Assembly (NCBI GenBank): GCA_002104905.1
Contig: MCFE01000381.1
Location: 1 to 64,000, forward strand
DNA: 64,000 nt
DNA from: Basidiobolus meristosporus CBS 931.73
Taxonomy: Eukaryota > Basidiobolomycota > Basidiobolomycetes > Basidiobolales > Basidiobolaceae
Direction: 5' to 3'
The translations under genes and the position numbers were made by a program. Below, one piece after another: positions 53,748-64,000 of the stretch; position 1 is the first letter of the stretch, and each line of letters starts with the position of its first letter. The notes beneath the pieces were generated by a model, which saw only the letters and a list, made by a program, of their open reading frames with translations, was not told where the DNA came from and made no database searches.

Positions 53748-54441
53748 CTAATGCATTGTCAATGTCTTTAGATTTTTAGGCTTCAATATAAGCACCACAT
53801 TATCTCCCTCCCATGCCATGATAGGTTTTTCTGTGGGCTTTATCTTTGGGCTCTGTTGTTGTGCTTCAAAGACTGTACAGTGTTTCTCTGCTGTTTCATT
53901 GGGAAATGGCTCAATTCTTGGCTGTGACAATGAGCTACTTGGGTTCCTTTGTTGCAGCAAAGACACTGCTTTCTCTACATGGGATATTGATTGCTCTACA
54001 TGTATTATCCAATTATCCTATTTCTGGACTATTTACTGATTTCTCTGGGTCATTGCATCTATCCTATTAGCCACAGCACCAAATTGCTTCATCAGTGCTT
54101 TGATATAAGCTGGCAGTATACTTGCTAATATGGGTGGTGGTGATGTTATGACTGCCACTTGCTGGTCTTTGACTGAAGGTACTGCATTTGATATACTCTC
54201 ATCTGTCTGAATATAATGATTGGCTTGTGGCTCTGCAGAAAAATTGCCTACTTGACTGAGAGCCTGATGAGTCTGCATTATTACATTCAGTAGGCACACT
54301 GTCAACATGGCCTTTTTTAGATGTAGCCACACCTGTTGCACTGAATGTCAAAGCAACCTGTTTTCCAACCATTTTTCTGCCGCCATCAGCAGTGGGGTTT
54401 GGTTGAGAGCCAGACAACTGTGCTTTATTTTTTGGTGGCAT
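53748..54441 (-). pseudogene. Unrecognised antisense ORF, transposon-associated
   Basis: Start MPPKNKAQLSGSQPNPTADG at 54,441. Low-complexity, Ser/Thr/Gln-rich text continues across at least one frame change (about 54,300). It then shows ILASILPAYIKALMKQFGAV and NRIDAMTQRNQ (coiled-coil-like), a stop, and a last frame starting SLLQQRNPSSSLSQPRIEPF (53,966-53,748). No domain known to me. It lies head to head with the Plavaka transposase, so it may be an accessory ORF of that element. Decayed. Confidence 0.4.
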
Positions 54442-54869
54442 ATATATGGTAGGGAGTCACACCAAAGGGGAAATAGTGTTATATATACAGGGGTATGTGG
54501 TGCCACAACTTTATTTTTAATGCTCACTATGGTGGGTCATCATTGAAGCTTACATTCATGTAGGTGCAATGCCTCAAATACAAGACTGTCATGAATTCAC
54601 ACAAGTATTGACCCAAGAGTAATATAATAGCATCATGTTGTTGAGGGTCAAACTGTTTACCCCATGGACAAGACTACTTTGATTCAATGCCATAAGAGAA
54701 GAGAAAAAAGACCATGAGGCTATTTTAGCAGGCCCCTCAGCCATGCAGCACACAGACAGCATAAGAAGTATTGCAAGGATCATGGCTGGTGTCTTGCCAC
54801 ACAAGTCATATTTGATCATTCATCAGTCTCTACTGTACCAACATTATCATGCCAGCCCATTGATACTTC

Positions 54870-56894
54870 TCTATTGGCACCTGCCCATGTTTGTAACCTT
54901 GCACAAACTGAGTCAGAAGAGTTTGTGATGCCTTCAGGTGCACCTCAGCCTGCTGAATATGGCACACAGAGTGATAGCTCTGACAAAGAAGGCTCACTGA
55001 TGGATTATGAGCCTATCTCCTCTAACAAAAGTACCACATATGAGCCCAGTCAAATTGCAATATGCATTGAGACAGCACTTGCGGAAACAAATGCCAAAGA
55101 TACATTATGGAGCCAAGTGGGCCCAGTAATTCATCTACATGTGAATGATGTTATGTTGTGGCCAGAGAAGTAGTGTGCTTCCACTAATATCAGTAATAGG
55201 GGCTTTGAGAATTTACTACTACTACTTGCCAAAATCATCCTGGGATGCACCTTACCATGTACATGGTACAAGTGAGCAACCATCATGTGGCTGAAACATA
55301 TGACTCAGAGACTGTCCTGATTCCAGCATGTGTTAACAGTTGCATGGCATTCACATCCAAAATGCCACCATTGCAATGTGTCCAAATTGGCAGGAATCCA
55401 CCACCATTGAGGGAAAACATTGTTCAGACTCTGGATATATTCCAGTAGTACCCATTTAAAGAAGCTCATGCAGTCCAACTAATATTGCAAAGCTATAAGG
55501 CACCACACTCTATATCAATCAAGTGCAAAAATATCTAATATATTTGATAGCAAACATTACCAACAGCTGAAAAGCAAGGGCTACTTTGAACGTATGTATG
55601 ACCATGCATTTGCTTTAGCACTTGATGGATTCTTATTATACAAGTTCTCTACCAGCAAATTCTCCTAGCCACTGGTTCTTATCAACTTGAATTTGCCACC
55701 TATCTTATGGTATCAGAGCCAGAATCTGATGGTAGTCTCACTAGTATCTGGGCCTAAATTACTGTCCAACCTGGATAGCTACCTGTATCCATTGCTAAAT
55801 GAATTTTGTATGCTTTCCAGCAAGATAACAGTAAATGGTAGTCATGTCAGAGTGCATACAATTATCTGCATTGGAGATATTCCAGCCATCATCAAGATAG
55901 CCAGCTTTTCAGGGCGCAATTGATGGTATTGCTGTCAAATATATGAGATCCAGGGGATTTACTCCATAACTCACACACATCATTATTATCCAGAAACCTA
56001 CACTAAAAACGTCATCTTTGCACTCAGAGGACATACAGAAGTCAGCATCCAATTGCAGCTAAGTTGGCAAGCTATAAGCCATTGGCCGGTGTATGGTACC
56101 ACTCAGATACCAGAGATACTTAAGATAGAAGGCATTTGTTGCAGCAAATGTTTTCCACTGGGAGCAATGCATTGGCTTCTCAACAGTATCTCTATACTGA
56201 TGACTAAGTTGTACATGGGGCATTTCAAGCTAAATTAGCCCTTTGAGATACCAGGGAAATCTGAAAGAATTGGCAAGATATTACAGAGTATCTGCCATCC
56301 TAAGTACTTCTCACAGGCTCAAATCCATATTCATGCGCATATGCAACTATATAAATTCAAAGACTGGATGAACTGAACATGTATTTATTCAAGTGAATTT
56401 TTGAGGCCAATCCTACTAAGAGTACATTGGAAGCATTGGGAGTCATATGTGGGCATTGTAGGACTATTTATCCCAAAGCAGATCACCAATGCCAACTTCA
56501 CACACCTAGAGCTGTTGTCCAAGGAGTTTGTAATGGGATTTGAGCGGCTATATGGCAAACATAAAGCTGAACATGTATATCTCTACTGCTACTGTATCCA
56601 TTCTCTACTCCATCTTGCTTGGTATGTGGTTAATATTGTGCCTTACTTCACCATTTGAGAGTTTCCTATGAAGTGGATGTGGGGGAGATAGGAAGACAAG
56701 CCAAGTTGCAGGTACTATCATATTCCAATCTCGTCAAGAATATTACCTTCAAGTCCATCATAGATGCAATGAGTTGGTACATGGAGGACAGCCAGGAAGA
56801 GCTGGAAGATAATGAGGACAGATGTGCAAATGGAGACACCTATGCCTATGAAATTAAGAAGCTAAGCAGCCCCAATGCATGGGTAATCAGTTAA
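54870..56894 (+). pseudogene. Plavaka-type (CACTA superfamily) transposase, decayed
   Basis: Across several frames the translation keeps the Plavaka order. It runs from FERMYDHAFALALDGF and PLVLINLNLPP (about 55,585-55,700), through MVVSLVSGPKLLSNLDSYLY and PLLNEF, to IICIGDIPAIIKIASFSGRN then CQ-x-CEIQGIYS (about 55,860-55,960). Later blocks are GAMHWLLNSI (about 56,160), FKDWMN (about 56,360), EFVMGFERLYGKHK and SLLHLAWYV followed by a FPMKW-type segment (about 56,520-56,680), and SNLVKNI. Plavaka transposases cut and paste CACTA-type elements. Stops and frame changes throughout show it is dead. Recognition rests on the conserved block order. Confidence 0.8.
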
Positions 56895-57070
56895 GTAATG
56901 CAAAGTGGGGTTGGGTGCAACAAGCAACAAGTTTTTATTAGGAAAGCTCTACCAAAGTATGCAATTCTCTTGGCCACAAGCCAACTTTTAAGCCCTTCAA
57001 TATGGAATTCACACAAAGAAGAGCCAGAGCATGCCTACAAGGGGGACTAGAATCCAGCAGGGAGAAGGAA

Positions 57071-57090
57071 TATATTAGACTTGTTCCATT
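57071..57090 (+). repeat. Recurrent 20-mer, possible transposon end
   Basis: TATATTAGACTTGTTCCATT, identical to 30,251-30,270. A related antisense copy lies at about 60,343-60,360. Confidence 0.6.
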
Positions 57091-57099
57091 GTACCGTGC

Positions 57100-57695
57100 C
57101 AGGGCGCAAGTTTGGTTGGCATGGATGATTGCACCAACTTGTAATGTTTGCATCATGTGCATGATTGGATACCGCTATTATGGCAGGTAAAATCTGGTAT
57201 TTGGATATGTTTCTTTGATGTAAATGGAAATAAATGTGTATCACACTATAAACTACACTGATACTTACCATTTTAGTAACCATCACTCCAATTGGACGGT
57301 ATCTCAGTGGTTAATTGGTTCAAAAGTATCCTGAAGCTGGCAACCCCCAATTGGCTCATTGACTTCTAAACAAGCTACCTGATTTGCCATCAAATATCCC
57401 ATTTTGCCCATTGAGCAAGTAAATCCCTGATCCTAGTGATTGGACAAGGTGTCATAGCTAGCACGCAAGCAAGTGGGTAGGTGCAAAACAGATCCAATAG
57501 CTGCACTGGTATTACAGATGATGTATAAATATGCAGGGTGTTTATTTATAGGGGTTCTGTCTCAAATGTGAGATGACCTTAATATTACTTATATCAAAAA
57601 CTTGATGATCACTGATTTGCAATGGCTCAATTTGGATTGCAAAAAAAATGGGTTGTTGGGATCATTACAAATAATTGCAATTCAAAGCAATTGCA
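57100..57695. other. Unassigned DNA between transposon relics
   Basis: No ORF with support. GGACGGTATCTCAGTGGTTA near 57,294 looks superficially like tRNA D-arm text, but no cloverleaf can be formed. Confidence 0.35.
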
Positions 57696-58850
57696 TCATC
57701 TTCTCCTGGGTTTTTTTCTCACAGGGATTACTACTGAAGCATTTGGTACTGACTCACTTTGCACACCTATACTACTTCCTGGCTGACTATCATCTTGGCT
57801 ACATGTGTATTTGTAGTCAGTATTTTGCCTCCTAGTTGATGAGTGCAATGCTGCAGCTTGGCCATGCTGAATTACTCCAACTGAACCAACTGAACCGGCC
57901 TGGAGTACTGTGCGCTGACGCGTTCTTTTACTTGCCAAGGGTTCTAGTGGTTCAGGCACTTCATGTTGGTTATCATCAGTCAGTTCACCAGAAGTAACTT
58001 GCTGATGGTCAGGCAAAATGGCACGTGCAGGCATGCCTTGACGCGCTGAGATGGCCCTTGGCTGAGTTTGATGTGATGCTGCATGTTGACGCAACTTAGT
58101 CCGCTCTAATGGACTTGTGTCTAAATCAGCAGTTTGGCAAGTTCTGGTAGTTTTGCTCTGAAGCGTGCGCATTGACCCAATGCATGTTGACTCAATGTGG
58201 GGCACTCTGGTAAAGGTTGTTGACGTAGTCTGGACTGATGTGTGCCGGCGTGCTGTGGTTGCAAGAGATGGTAAGGAATCCAGCAAGGCGTGCTGGCGCA
58301 ATCTGGACAATGTTGCTCATGGTCTGTATTCTTCCTGCTGAAGCTCACCATCTGATTCCTCAAGGTATTCACTTACCCTCTGTCTGATACTTTGAAGCTG
58401 TTTTCTGGATGAGTCCTGTGTATATTGCTCTTGGAAGCCACTTAGCTCTACTAATATATCACATAGTAAATTAGTCATTCGAGGCAAAAACTCATTCAAG
58501 ATCTCTTTGGTTCCCAAAGTTGAGGCACTAACGGATACGTCTGGCCCGTACTGTGCAAATTGCGTGTGAAATTGTTCCTGCGCAGCTTCTTCATCAAATC
58601 CCCTCACTCTCAACTCATTCTTGATTTCAATTCTTGTCTTGTTATATATCTTCTTACATACATTGGCTGGCATCTTGATGTAGAACTCATGCCACAGCTT
58701 TCTACTCAAATTCTTCCATCTTTGTCAACTCTCTGAGGTATCTAGTTCTGCTAGATTAATCAGTAGTGCCCAAATATCTGTATGAAGGCTCATCATAGAC
58801 ACTTGGGCCATACTAAAATCATTTGGCAAGAACTCAAGTGGATCCAACAT
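57696..58850 (-). pseudogene. Unrecognised antisense two-part ORF near Plavaka relic
   Basis: ATG at 58,848-58,850 opens a 177-codon frame to 58,317 with one TGA (at a Trp position in ES-stop-QRWKNLSRKLWHEF). The protein is helical and soluble: PANVCKKIYNKTRIEIKNEL, ILNEFLPRMTNLLCDILVEL, ending SDGELQQEEYRP. A following frame (58,310-57,696) is basic, disordered, and repeats R/K-LRQHA units, ending VIPVRKKPRRR. A single gene with one frame change or two adjacent ORFs are both possible. No family known. Position and decay suggest an accessory ORF of a DNA transposon. Confidence 0.4.
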
Positions 58851-59310
58851 CTACTTTTCTGGTCCAGACCTTGCTTGTGAGCGGGGGGATGGGTTTTGTG
58901 AGGGTTGTACTAAAGATGAGTTGAGACTTGGTATGGGGACCATTGCAACAGATTTGGATATTTATACAGCAGTATATTGGCATCAACCATGGTCTTATAT
59001 GAAATATATATGAAAACTAATGTGATTGATGAATTTTCCATATATTATGCATGATGCATCTTGGATTGTCTTGACACAAATCAGATCACATCAATTGCAG
59101 ATTTCCTATTTGATTATAGACCTATGAGTAAAGCATCAATAAAAGTACCAAGGCATTGTTTGGGGATAATTTTTGCAACATAATGATGTGATACATGGCA
59201 ATTGATGGAGATTTAATCATAATACATTAAAAACCAGATAAATAATGCAGATTGCGCTGAATCAATTCAAACCACCTCCATACAATCATCCACCAACTTT
59301 AATATGACTT
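58851..59310. other. AT-rich DNA, no gene seen
   Basis: Promoter side of both the antisense ORF and the Harbinger-type relic. Nothing specific found. Confidence 0.35.
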
Positions 59311-59319
59311 GCTCATCTG

Positions 59320-60180
59320 AATGGTCTTTTCTAATCAATCCCATCACTACCACTGGATTTCCTTTTGACACACTAGAGGAGATCTATTCCAAGTACTGTG
59401 GACCATCAACCCCAATCTAGTCAAGAAGATCCCTTGTAAAGCTTCTCTGCTATTACAAGCACTATTGCCCTACAAGGATTCATCCCACCATTCATGGCAA
59501 CAAAAGTCCTAGAAGCTTTCATTCTCAGCTGACAGCAATGGAGAACCACCTTGCAGAGTGTATGAATGACTTGGAGCAAGCTTGGAATACTAGGTTCAGA
59601 AGCTCCAATAGACTTCCATATCCCAGAGTGTTCAGCAACAGGTTTCATATCAGGAGTATTTTGGATACCTTCCCAGTAAGGATTAACAGACCTTCTAGAG
59701 GGCAGAGGCACTTTTATTCTGGCAAGTACACAGCACACTGTGCAAAGTTTCAAGCACTGTCTGACATTGAGGGTAACATCCTCTGGTTTAGTGGGACATT
59801 TGCTGGAAGTAGGCATGAGAAAGCACTCTGGGTAGAAAAATCATCCTGAATTCAGTAGAGGGGAGAAATGTATGGCAGACTTAGCCTATATAGGAGAGGA
59901 TTGTCACAGATTAGGATGTATTAAAGCTTATAGGAAGCCAAGGAATGGTGTGCTTAGCAGGAAGCAGAGCTCTACAATGAGATATTTAATCATTTCAGAG
60001 TGAGGGTAGAGGACACATTTGGATATCCAAAGAGATTTAGCATATTGGCAGGTAAATACAGAGGAAAGTCATATATAGGAGAAAACAGCAGAATAGGTAA
60101 AATAGTTAAGATACTTTTTAATGCACAGTATGCTCATAAAAGAAGACATCCACTGAGAGAAATGTCTGGAGCATTATGAA
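59320..60180 (+). pseudogene. Harbinger/IS5-type DDE transposase (DDE_Tnp_4), decayed
   Basis: Translation gives helical text, then SNRLPYP, FSNRFHIRSILDTFPVRINR (first catalytic Asp), RHFYSGKYTAHCAKFQALSD, GNILWFSGTFAGSRHEKALW, then stops. Further on comes FRVRVEDTFGYPKRFSILAG with the third acidic residue (E in RVED) and NAQYAHKRRHPLREMSG. This is the layout of PF13359 transposases, which act with a separate Myb-like partner in Harbinger elements. The second acidic residue position reads Glu in SRHEKAL instead of the usual Asp in 'HD'. Stops after 59,847 and frame changes make it inactive. Confidence 0.8.
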
Positions 60181-60290
60181 GAGTAAATAAAGCAAGGAAA
60201 GCACTATTCTGAGCAACATAAGTAAGATTGAGTAAAATTACCAGTAACTGTATCATACCACTGGCATCATGGTAGAAATTATAGTGACAG

Positions 60291-60336
60291 ATAGTGCCGT
60301 AGAGTGCCAGATTGATCTGGCACTCTGTGGCACTAT
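60291..60336. repeat. Short palindrome with CACTAT ends
   Basis: 22-bp arms (60,291-60,312 and 60,315-60,336), two mismatches, 2-nt spacer, reading ATAGTGCC...GGCACTAT. The GGCACTATC motif is shared with the hairpin at 30,492-30,743. Confidence 0.75.
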
Positions 60337-61019
60337 CCAACAGAACAAGTCTATTAGCTAAATACCAAAAAGTTGTTTGCAGATATTCAGCAGGTATTCA
60401 TGGCAGAGGTGGTGGCAAACCAGCATATAATTGCAGGATGTATATGTTACCAGCAGTACAAGGTATATGGTAGCTTTGCAAGTATCATGCTAAAAGACCA
60501 TAAAGTTGAGGTGATAGTAGTATGTCAATTGAAGCAGATGAGCACTTTTGTAGAGGTTAGTAAGCAGGAGACAATAGTATTTTTTATTCATACTATATGT
60601 GGAATACCCATGGTGGTGATGGGTAGCAAATAAAGAGGGGTGATTCCACAGTGCAATATATGAATTGCACAAGGCCAGGTAGAAAAAGAAAACACCATTT
60701 GGTATATTGGTCCAGTGGCATTGTACAGAGCTAGCTGTAGGCCACAACACTGCCATGATAATGCCATTGGAGACATGCAATGAGACCATCAAACACCATC
60801 AAGTTTCTTGCCATAAGAGGCAATTGGATGTACTGGTTGTTTAGATCCATTTAAATAGTTACAGGGCACATTAAGACCACAACTATGCCATACAATTACT
60901 GCTACAGCACAATTTAAACCCTGTCAAGTTCTGGAACTTTATTGGGTGGTAAAATTAGCCAAATGCCATCAAGATCCATCAAAAGATAGCTTAGAGGGTC
61001 ACTAATTCCAGACTGCTGG
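60337..61019. other. Unassigned DNA between relics
   Basis: No supported gene. Short frames on both strands have no motif. Sequence around 60,343-60,360 carries the antisense version of the recurrent AGACTTGTTC motif. Confidence 0.35.
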
Positions 61020-61594
61020 TATTATGACGGTCTCCAAATAGGATCCTGATGGCTGATCTGAATTGGATCCACCCACAAGACCAAAGGCATTTTCATAGGA
61101 CACTCCATACACTTTAGAATGTTCCCAATAGCCAAGAATGTTCTCTTTTCTACTCTTTGGCTCCAACTTTGAGCATTTTTGTCAGCAATACAGCAGAAAA
61201 CTTCACTGCAAAAGACCCTGAAGAGCTGGAGGTCTGGTTTTACTTGTATATGATTCAACAAATGTAGAATCATGTAATGCTGCTGCTGGACATCAATTCT
61301 TGATTTGTATTGCAGTAGCAACAAATTTGGCCCAAAGCATGTGGAGCATTCCCTTAACACACAGCATACTTCTTGCCATCTCTACCATTGTCCTCTTTGC
61401 ACATGCTACTACTCCATTTTGCTGTGGAGCATGTGGGACAGTGGTTGGTTGAAGTAGACAATTAGCTGAGCAGTACTCTACAAGCTTGTAAAAACAATAT
61501 TCTCCTCCATTGTCTCTTGATGTTACCCTATATTACCCTTGGTTGGTGATTCTGCCATGTTCTTGAAGTACTTGAGCATCCTTTAAGCCTCATC
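61020..61594 (-). pseudogene. Copia integrase fragment (antisense)
   Basis: The minus strand reads RDNGGEYCFYKLVEYCSAN, QPTTVPHAPQQNGVV, KRTMVEMARSML and further text ending DPIWRPS. This is a Ty1/Copia integrase core (D and E motifs) from a family different from copia-1 to -3. It continues beyond the solo LTR-II at 61,595-62,798 with weaker similarity in 62,803-63,170. Multiple stops. Confidence 0.75.
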
Positions 61595-62798
61595 TGTTGT
61601 GTTGTATTATGATTAGTTTGGGGCTTGTTCTACAATGTAGAGGCTGATCAACACTATACAACAACTTCCAGTATGCTAATACTGAAATAGTTTATTGGGA
61701 GTTTGATATACCAACAGAAGATATAACTTTCACTAATTTCCTCAATCTTAGGCTCAAAATATACTGTAGGCAGAGTTTATCACTTCTACAGCAGTGTTCT
61801 GACCTTCTGTCAACTAATGGGCTTATTTACTTTTGTAGTAACTTTTCCTTATTTGGCAGTCACTTTCCTTTCTGAGAAAATATTTCCTAATATGGAAATT
61901 CTGAACTCCCCTTTAATCTAAAGGGGTGTGTTGTAGAAGTCTCTAAAGGGGTCTTTAGACCTAAAGGGGTGTCTAAAGGGGTGTCTTTAGAGTAAAGGGG
62001 CTTCTTGTAGTGGTCTCTAAAGTGGACTTTACACTAAAGGGGTGCCTAAAGGGGCTTCTTTAGAGTAAAGGGGTCTCTAAAGGGGTCTTTAGACTAAAGG
62101 GGTTGTCTAAAGGGGTTTCTTAGAGGGGCTTTTCAACAGAAGTGGTAGTGTCTTGTAGAACTTAGATTGGATTTTTGTGAACTTTGCAGTCTCTTTACTG
62201 ATGTAGTACTGATCAAAGTCAGAATACTCAACAGTGCAAGTGATGCAGGGGAAGTCTTATAACCTTTAAACTTGTAATTGTAGTGTGCAGATTCTGGAAA
62301 GAGAGGCTCTCCCTTTATTTTTTGGCTGGGGAAGTCATATATATGAAAATTTTGAAGGATCAAAGTTTTTGGGTGATTGCGCAAGCAATACACGTGATAC
62401 AAAGCTAAAATTTGCAGTGGCACAGATCGGACATAGGCGCAGCACCTGTAAGAATTTCACGTGATTTGATTGGCTGGTTCAAAAGTTACACACGATCAAA
62501 GTCACCATAGTAATCCTAGCAAAAAGGCATAGTATATATAATAATTGGACTCTTTTGGTCATAACTCCTTAAGTACTGCTTCAAATGAGCTGTAATCTGA
62601 AACATGTGTTGGCTACTATGTGTTCTGTATGACATAATAATCTTGGGTGGATTGGTTGTCAGGGTCTGGAGCATTTCTTCTTCAAAGTTGGAAATTCTTG
62701 ATCTTTCACTTGTGTGTTACAATAGCAAAAAGCAAAATAAAGAAATGAGTGCAATATTGGTTGAGATATTGTAGTAATGGAATACCTCCATTACCACA
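61595..62798 (-). mobile_element. Solo LTR-II (antisense) with CATC duplication
   Basis: 1,204 bp, TGTTGTGTTGTATTATG...CCATTACCACA. Flanked by CATC at 61,591-61,594 and 62,799-62,802. Inserted into the antisense copia fragment. Contains the AAAGGGG array at about 61,915-62,130. Confidence 0.92.
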
Positions 62799-62802
62799 CA
62801 TC

Positions 62803-63240
62803 CTTTGTCAATGCATAGTACACCTATGCATATCTTGTCTTTGTTAACATATTGGACTATTTGGTATTTTTCAGCAGATAAAAATTTGCTCAGCACCTCT
62901 ATACTAGTCTTAGTTACTATAGGACTATTTCACAGCCCTAACTTTGCCACTCTCTTTAAAATCTACTATCTTATGATTATTCCCTTATAGTCAAGATCAA
63001 ACTAGAACTTTTACAAAACATTATGCACTCACTCTGGAACTGCAATAGAATGCTCCTGAATGTTAAGGAACTCTCCTTAATTAGTGTTATAGTAGTATTA
63101 CATATAACAAGGTTTAAATGCTGAGCTTCTTTGTGAATAAGCAACAGCTCATCTATTATCTTCATTTCTTGATAAATTTGTTATATTCAAAAGACTACTT
63201 AAACTGCAGTAGACTATGAGTCCTTACTGACTTAACCCAT
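62803..63240. other. Decayed copia DNA, antisense
   Basis: Probably the upstream continuation of the antisense copia fragment. Only scattered similarity and no intact motif. Confidence 0.35.
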
Positions 63241-63247
63241 TCTAGTG

Positions 63248-64000
63248 ATGACTACTACCAGTAAGCAGAAGAGTACAAACATCTTCTCTGTAAAGAAGAG
63301 GCTTGAAGGGAAGAACTACTGACTTTGGAGAATCAAGATTCAGATCCACTTTGAAGAAAGAAAGTTTTGGAATAAAGTAACAAGAAAGAAATTTGAGCCC
63401 AAAGTAGCAGCAGAAGAAGTTGAGAAGTTTCAAGAGAAGGAGAAAAAGCCTGTAACCCTAAGGGAAGTTCTAGAGAAGACCTTTAGAGCAAAGTCATTAT
63501 TAAGCAACCTTTACTTAACAAGAGTGTTCTTCAACATTGAGAAGAAGTCAGAGGATGAAATACTCCAACATGTCACCATAATGGAGACACTTGCACAGCA
63601 CTTCACAGTATCAATGCTGGCTTATATGATGACAAGAAGATACTCTGTCTACTTTGCTGCTTAACAGACAACTATGAGCCACTCCTACTTTCTTTTGACA
63701 ACAAAGAAGACAATATGACCTTAGATTATGTCAAAGAAAGACTCCTGCATGACGAACTCAGACTTAATGACCAGACAGATAAACTGAAGATAATGCTCTA
63801 TTCAACTCAGAAACAAACATGGTAGAAGAGTAATCAACAGAACCCAAGAAAACCTGGTTGCTGTAGCTACTCCAAGAAACCAAGACACTAGGCAAGAGAA
63901 TGAAATATGAAACAAGCAGACAAAGAACAGAAACAGGAGCAGGCAAACCATACAACTACAGATGAGCAGTTATCTATAACTGTACACATGAGTGCAAGTA
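63248..64000 (+). pseudogene. Copia gag fragment (plus strand), runs off the window
   Basis: ATG at 63,248 opens MTTTSKQKSTNIFSVKKRLE, then GKNY-stop-LWRIKIQIHFEERKFW, the standard copia gag N-terminus (L-x-G-x-N-Y-x-x-W-x-x-x-I). It continues with LREVLEKTFRAKSLLSNLYL, then IMETLAQHF and a CCYSKKP-like zinc-knuckle remnant near 63,870. Stops (TGA 63,328; TAA 63,662 and later) show decay. Related to, but clearly different from, copia-1 gag. Confidence 0.75.

Noticed and set aside
57285-57350. tRNA-like text (GTATCTCAGTGGTTA...GGTTCAAAAG).
   Set aside because: No acceptor stem, anticodon stem or T-arm pairing could be formed.
1-64000. CRISPR arrays, prokaryotic operons, rRNA genes.
   Set aside because: No regularly spaced direct repeats with unique spacers, no Shine-Dalgarno-type gene strings and no rRNA-like sequence; all recognised genes are eukaryotic.

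Overview
The window is nuclear DNA of a filamentous-type fungus. Evidence: protein-coding genes broken by many 47-77 nt GT-AG introns with CTRAY-like branch points, near-consensus TATA boxes about 40-60 nt upstream of start codons, and recognisable eukaryotic genes (DDB1, TAF11, PHO80/PCL-type cyclins, a UPF0662/DUF2408 protein, a concentrative nucleoside transporter). The transposon load (Ty1/Copia, Ty3/Gypsy, Plavaka-type CACTA, Harbinger-type DDE) fits Mucoromycota, Glomeromycotina or Basidiomycota. The sequence alone does not let me choose among them.

Layout. 1-20.1 kb is gene dense. In order: a secreted Asn/Gly/Ser-rich protein (-), a YdhR-like monooxygenase (-), a two-exon unknown (-) divergent from a signal-peptide single-pass membrane protein (+), TAF11 (+), a 78-aa five-exon single-TM protein (-) divergent from DDB1 (+, 17 exons), two neighbouring PHO80/PCL-type cyclin paralogues (-), a weak possible third cyclin-like ORF (+), the UPF0662 gene (+), a proline-rich gene ending in a CaaX-like motif (-), and the nucleoside transporter (-). 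20-23.4 kb is gene poor and holds one small TATA-driven ORF (61 aa) plus a decayed duplicate of its promoter region.

23.8-64 kb is a transposon graveyard. Copia-1 (25,121-29,801) is a full-length element with a 5-bp target duplication, sitting inside an older antisense copia LTR. Copia-3 (32,147-39,799) is inserted in copia-2 (30,781-32,146 plus 39,800-40,977) and itself carries three solo-LTR insertions. A second Gypsy family (LTR-II) begins at 40,978 and is joined at about 42,846 to Gypsy-1 (gag, protease, RT, RNase H, integrase; LTR-I). After that come an antisense LTR-I, a decayed Gypsy RNase H fragment, an unrecognised antisense repeat-module gene split by a solo LTR-I, a decayed Plavaka transposase flanked by unrecognised antisense ORFs, a decayed Harbinger-type transposase, and copia remnants carrying another solo LTR-II.

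Functional reading. The genic half encodes ordinary nuclear and membrane functions (general transcription, DDB1 ubiquitin-ligase/DNA-damage functions, cyclin-kinase signalling, nucleoside uptake) with no operon-like organisation. Several promoters are shared divergently. All element coding regions contain stops or shifts; Gypsy-1 and copia-1 are the least damaged. Exon boundaries were placed by hand from splice signals, phase and remembered family patterns, so individual borders are predictions.
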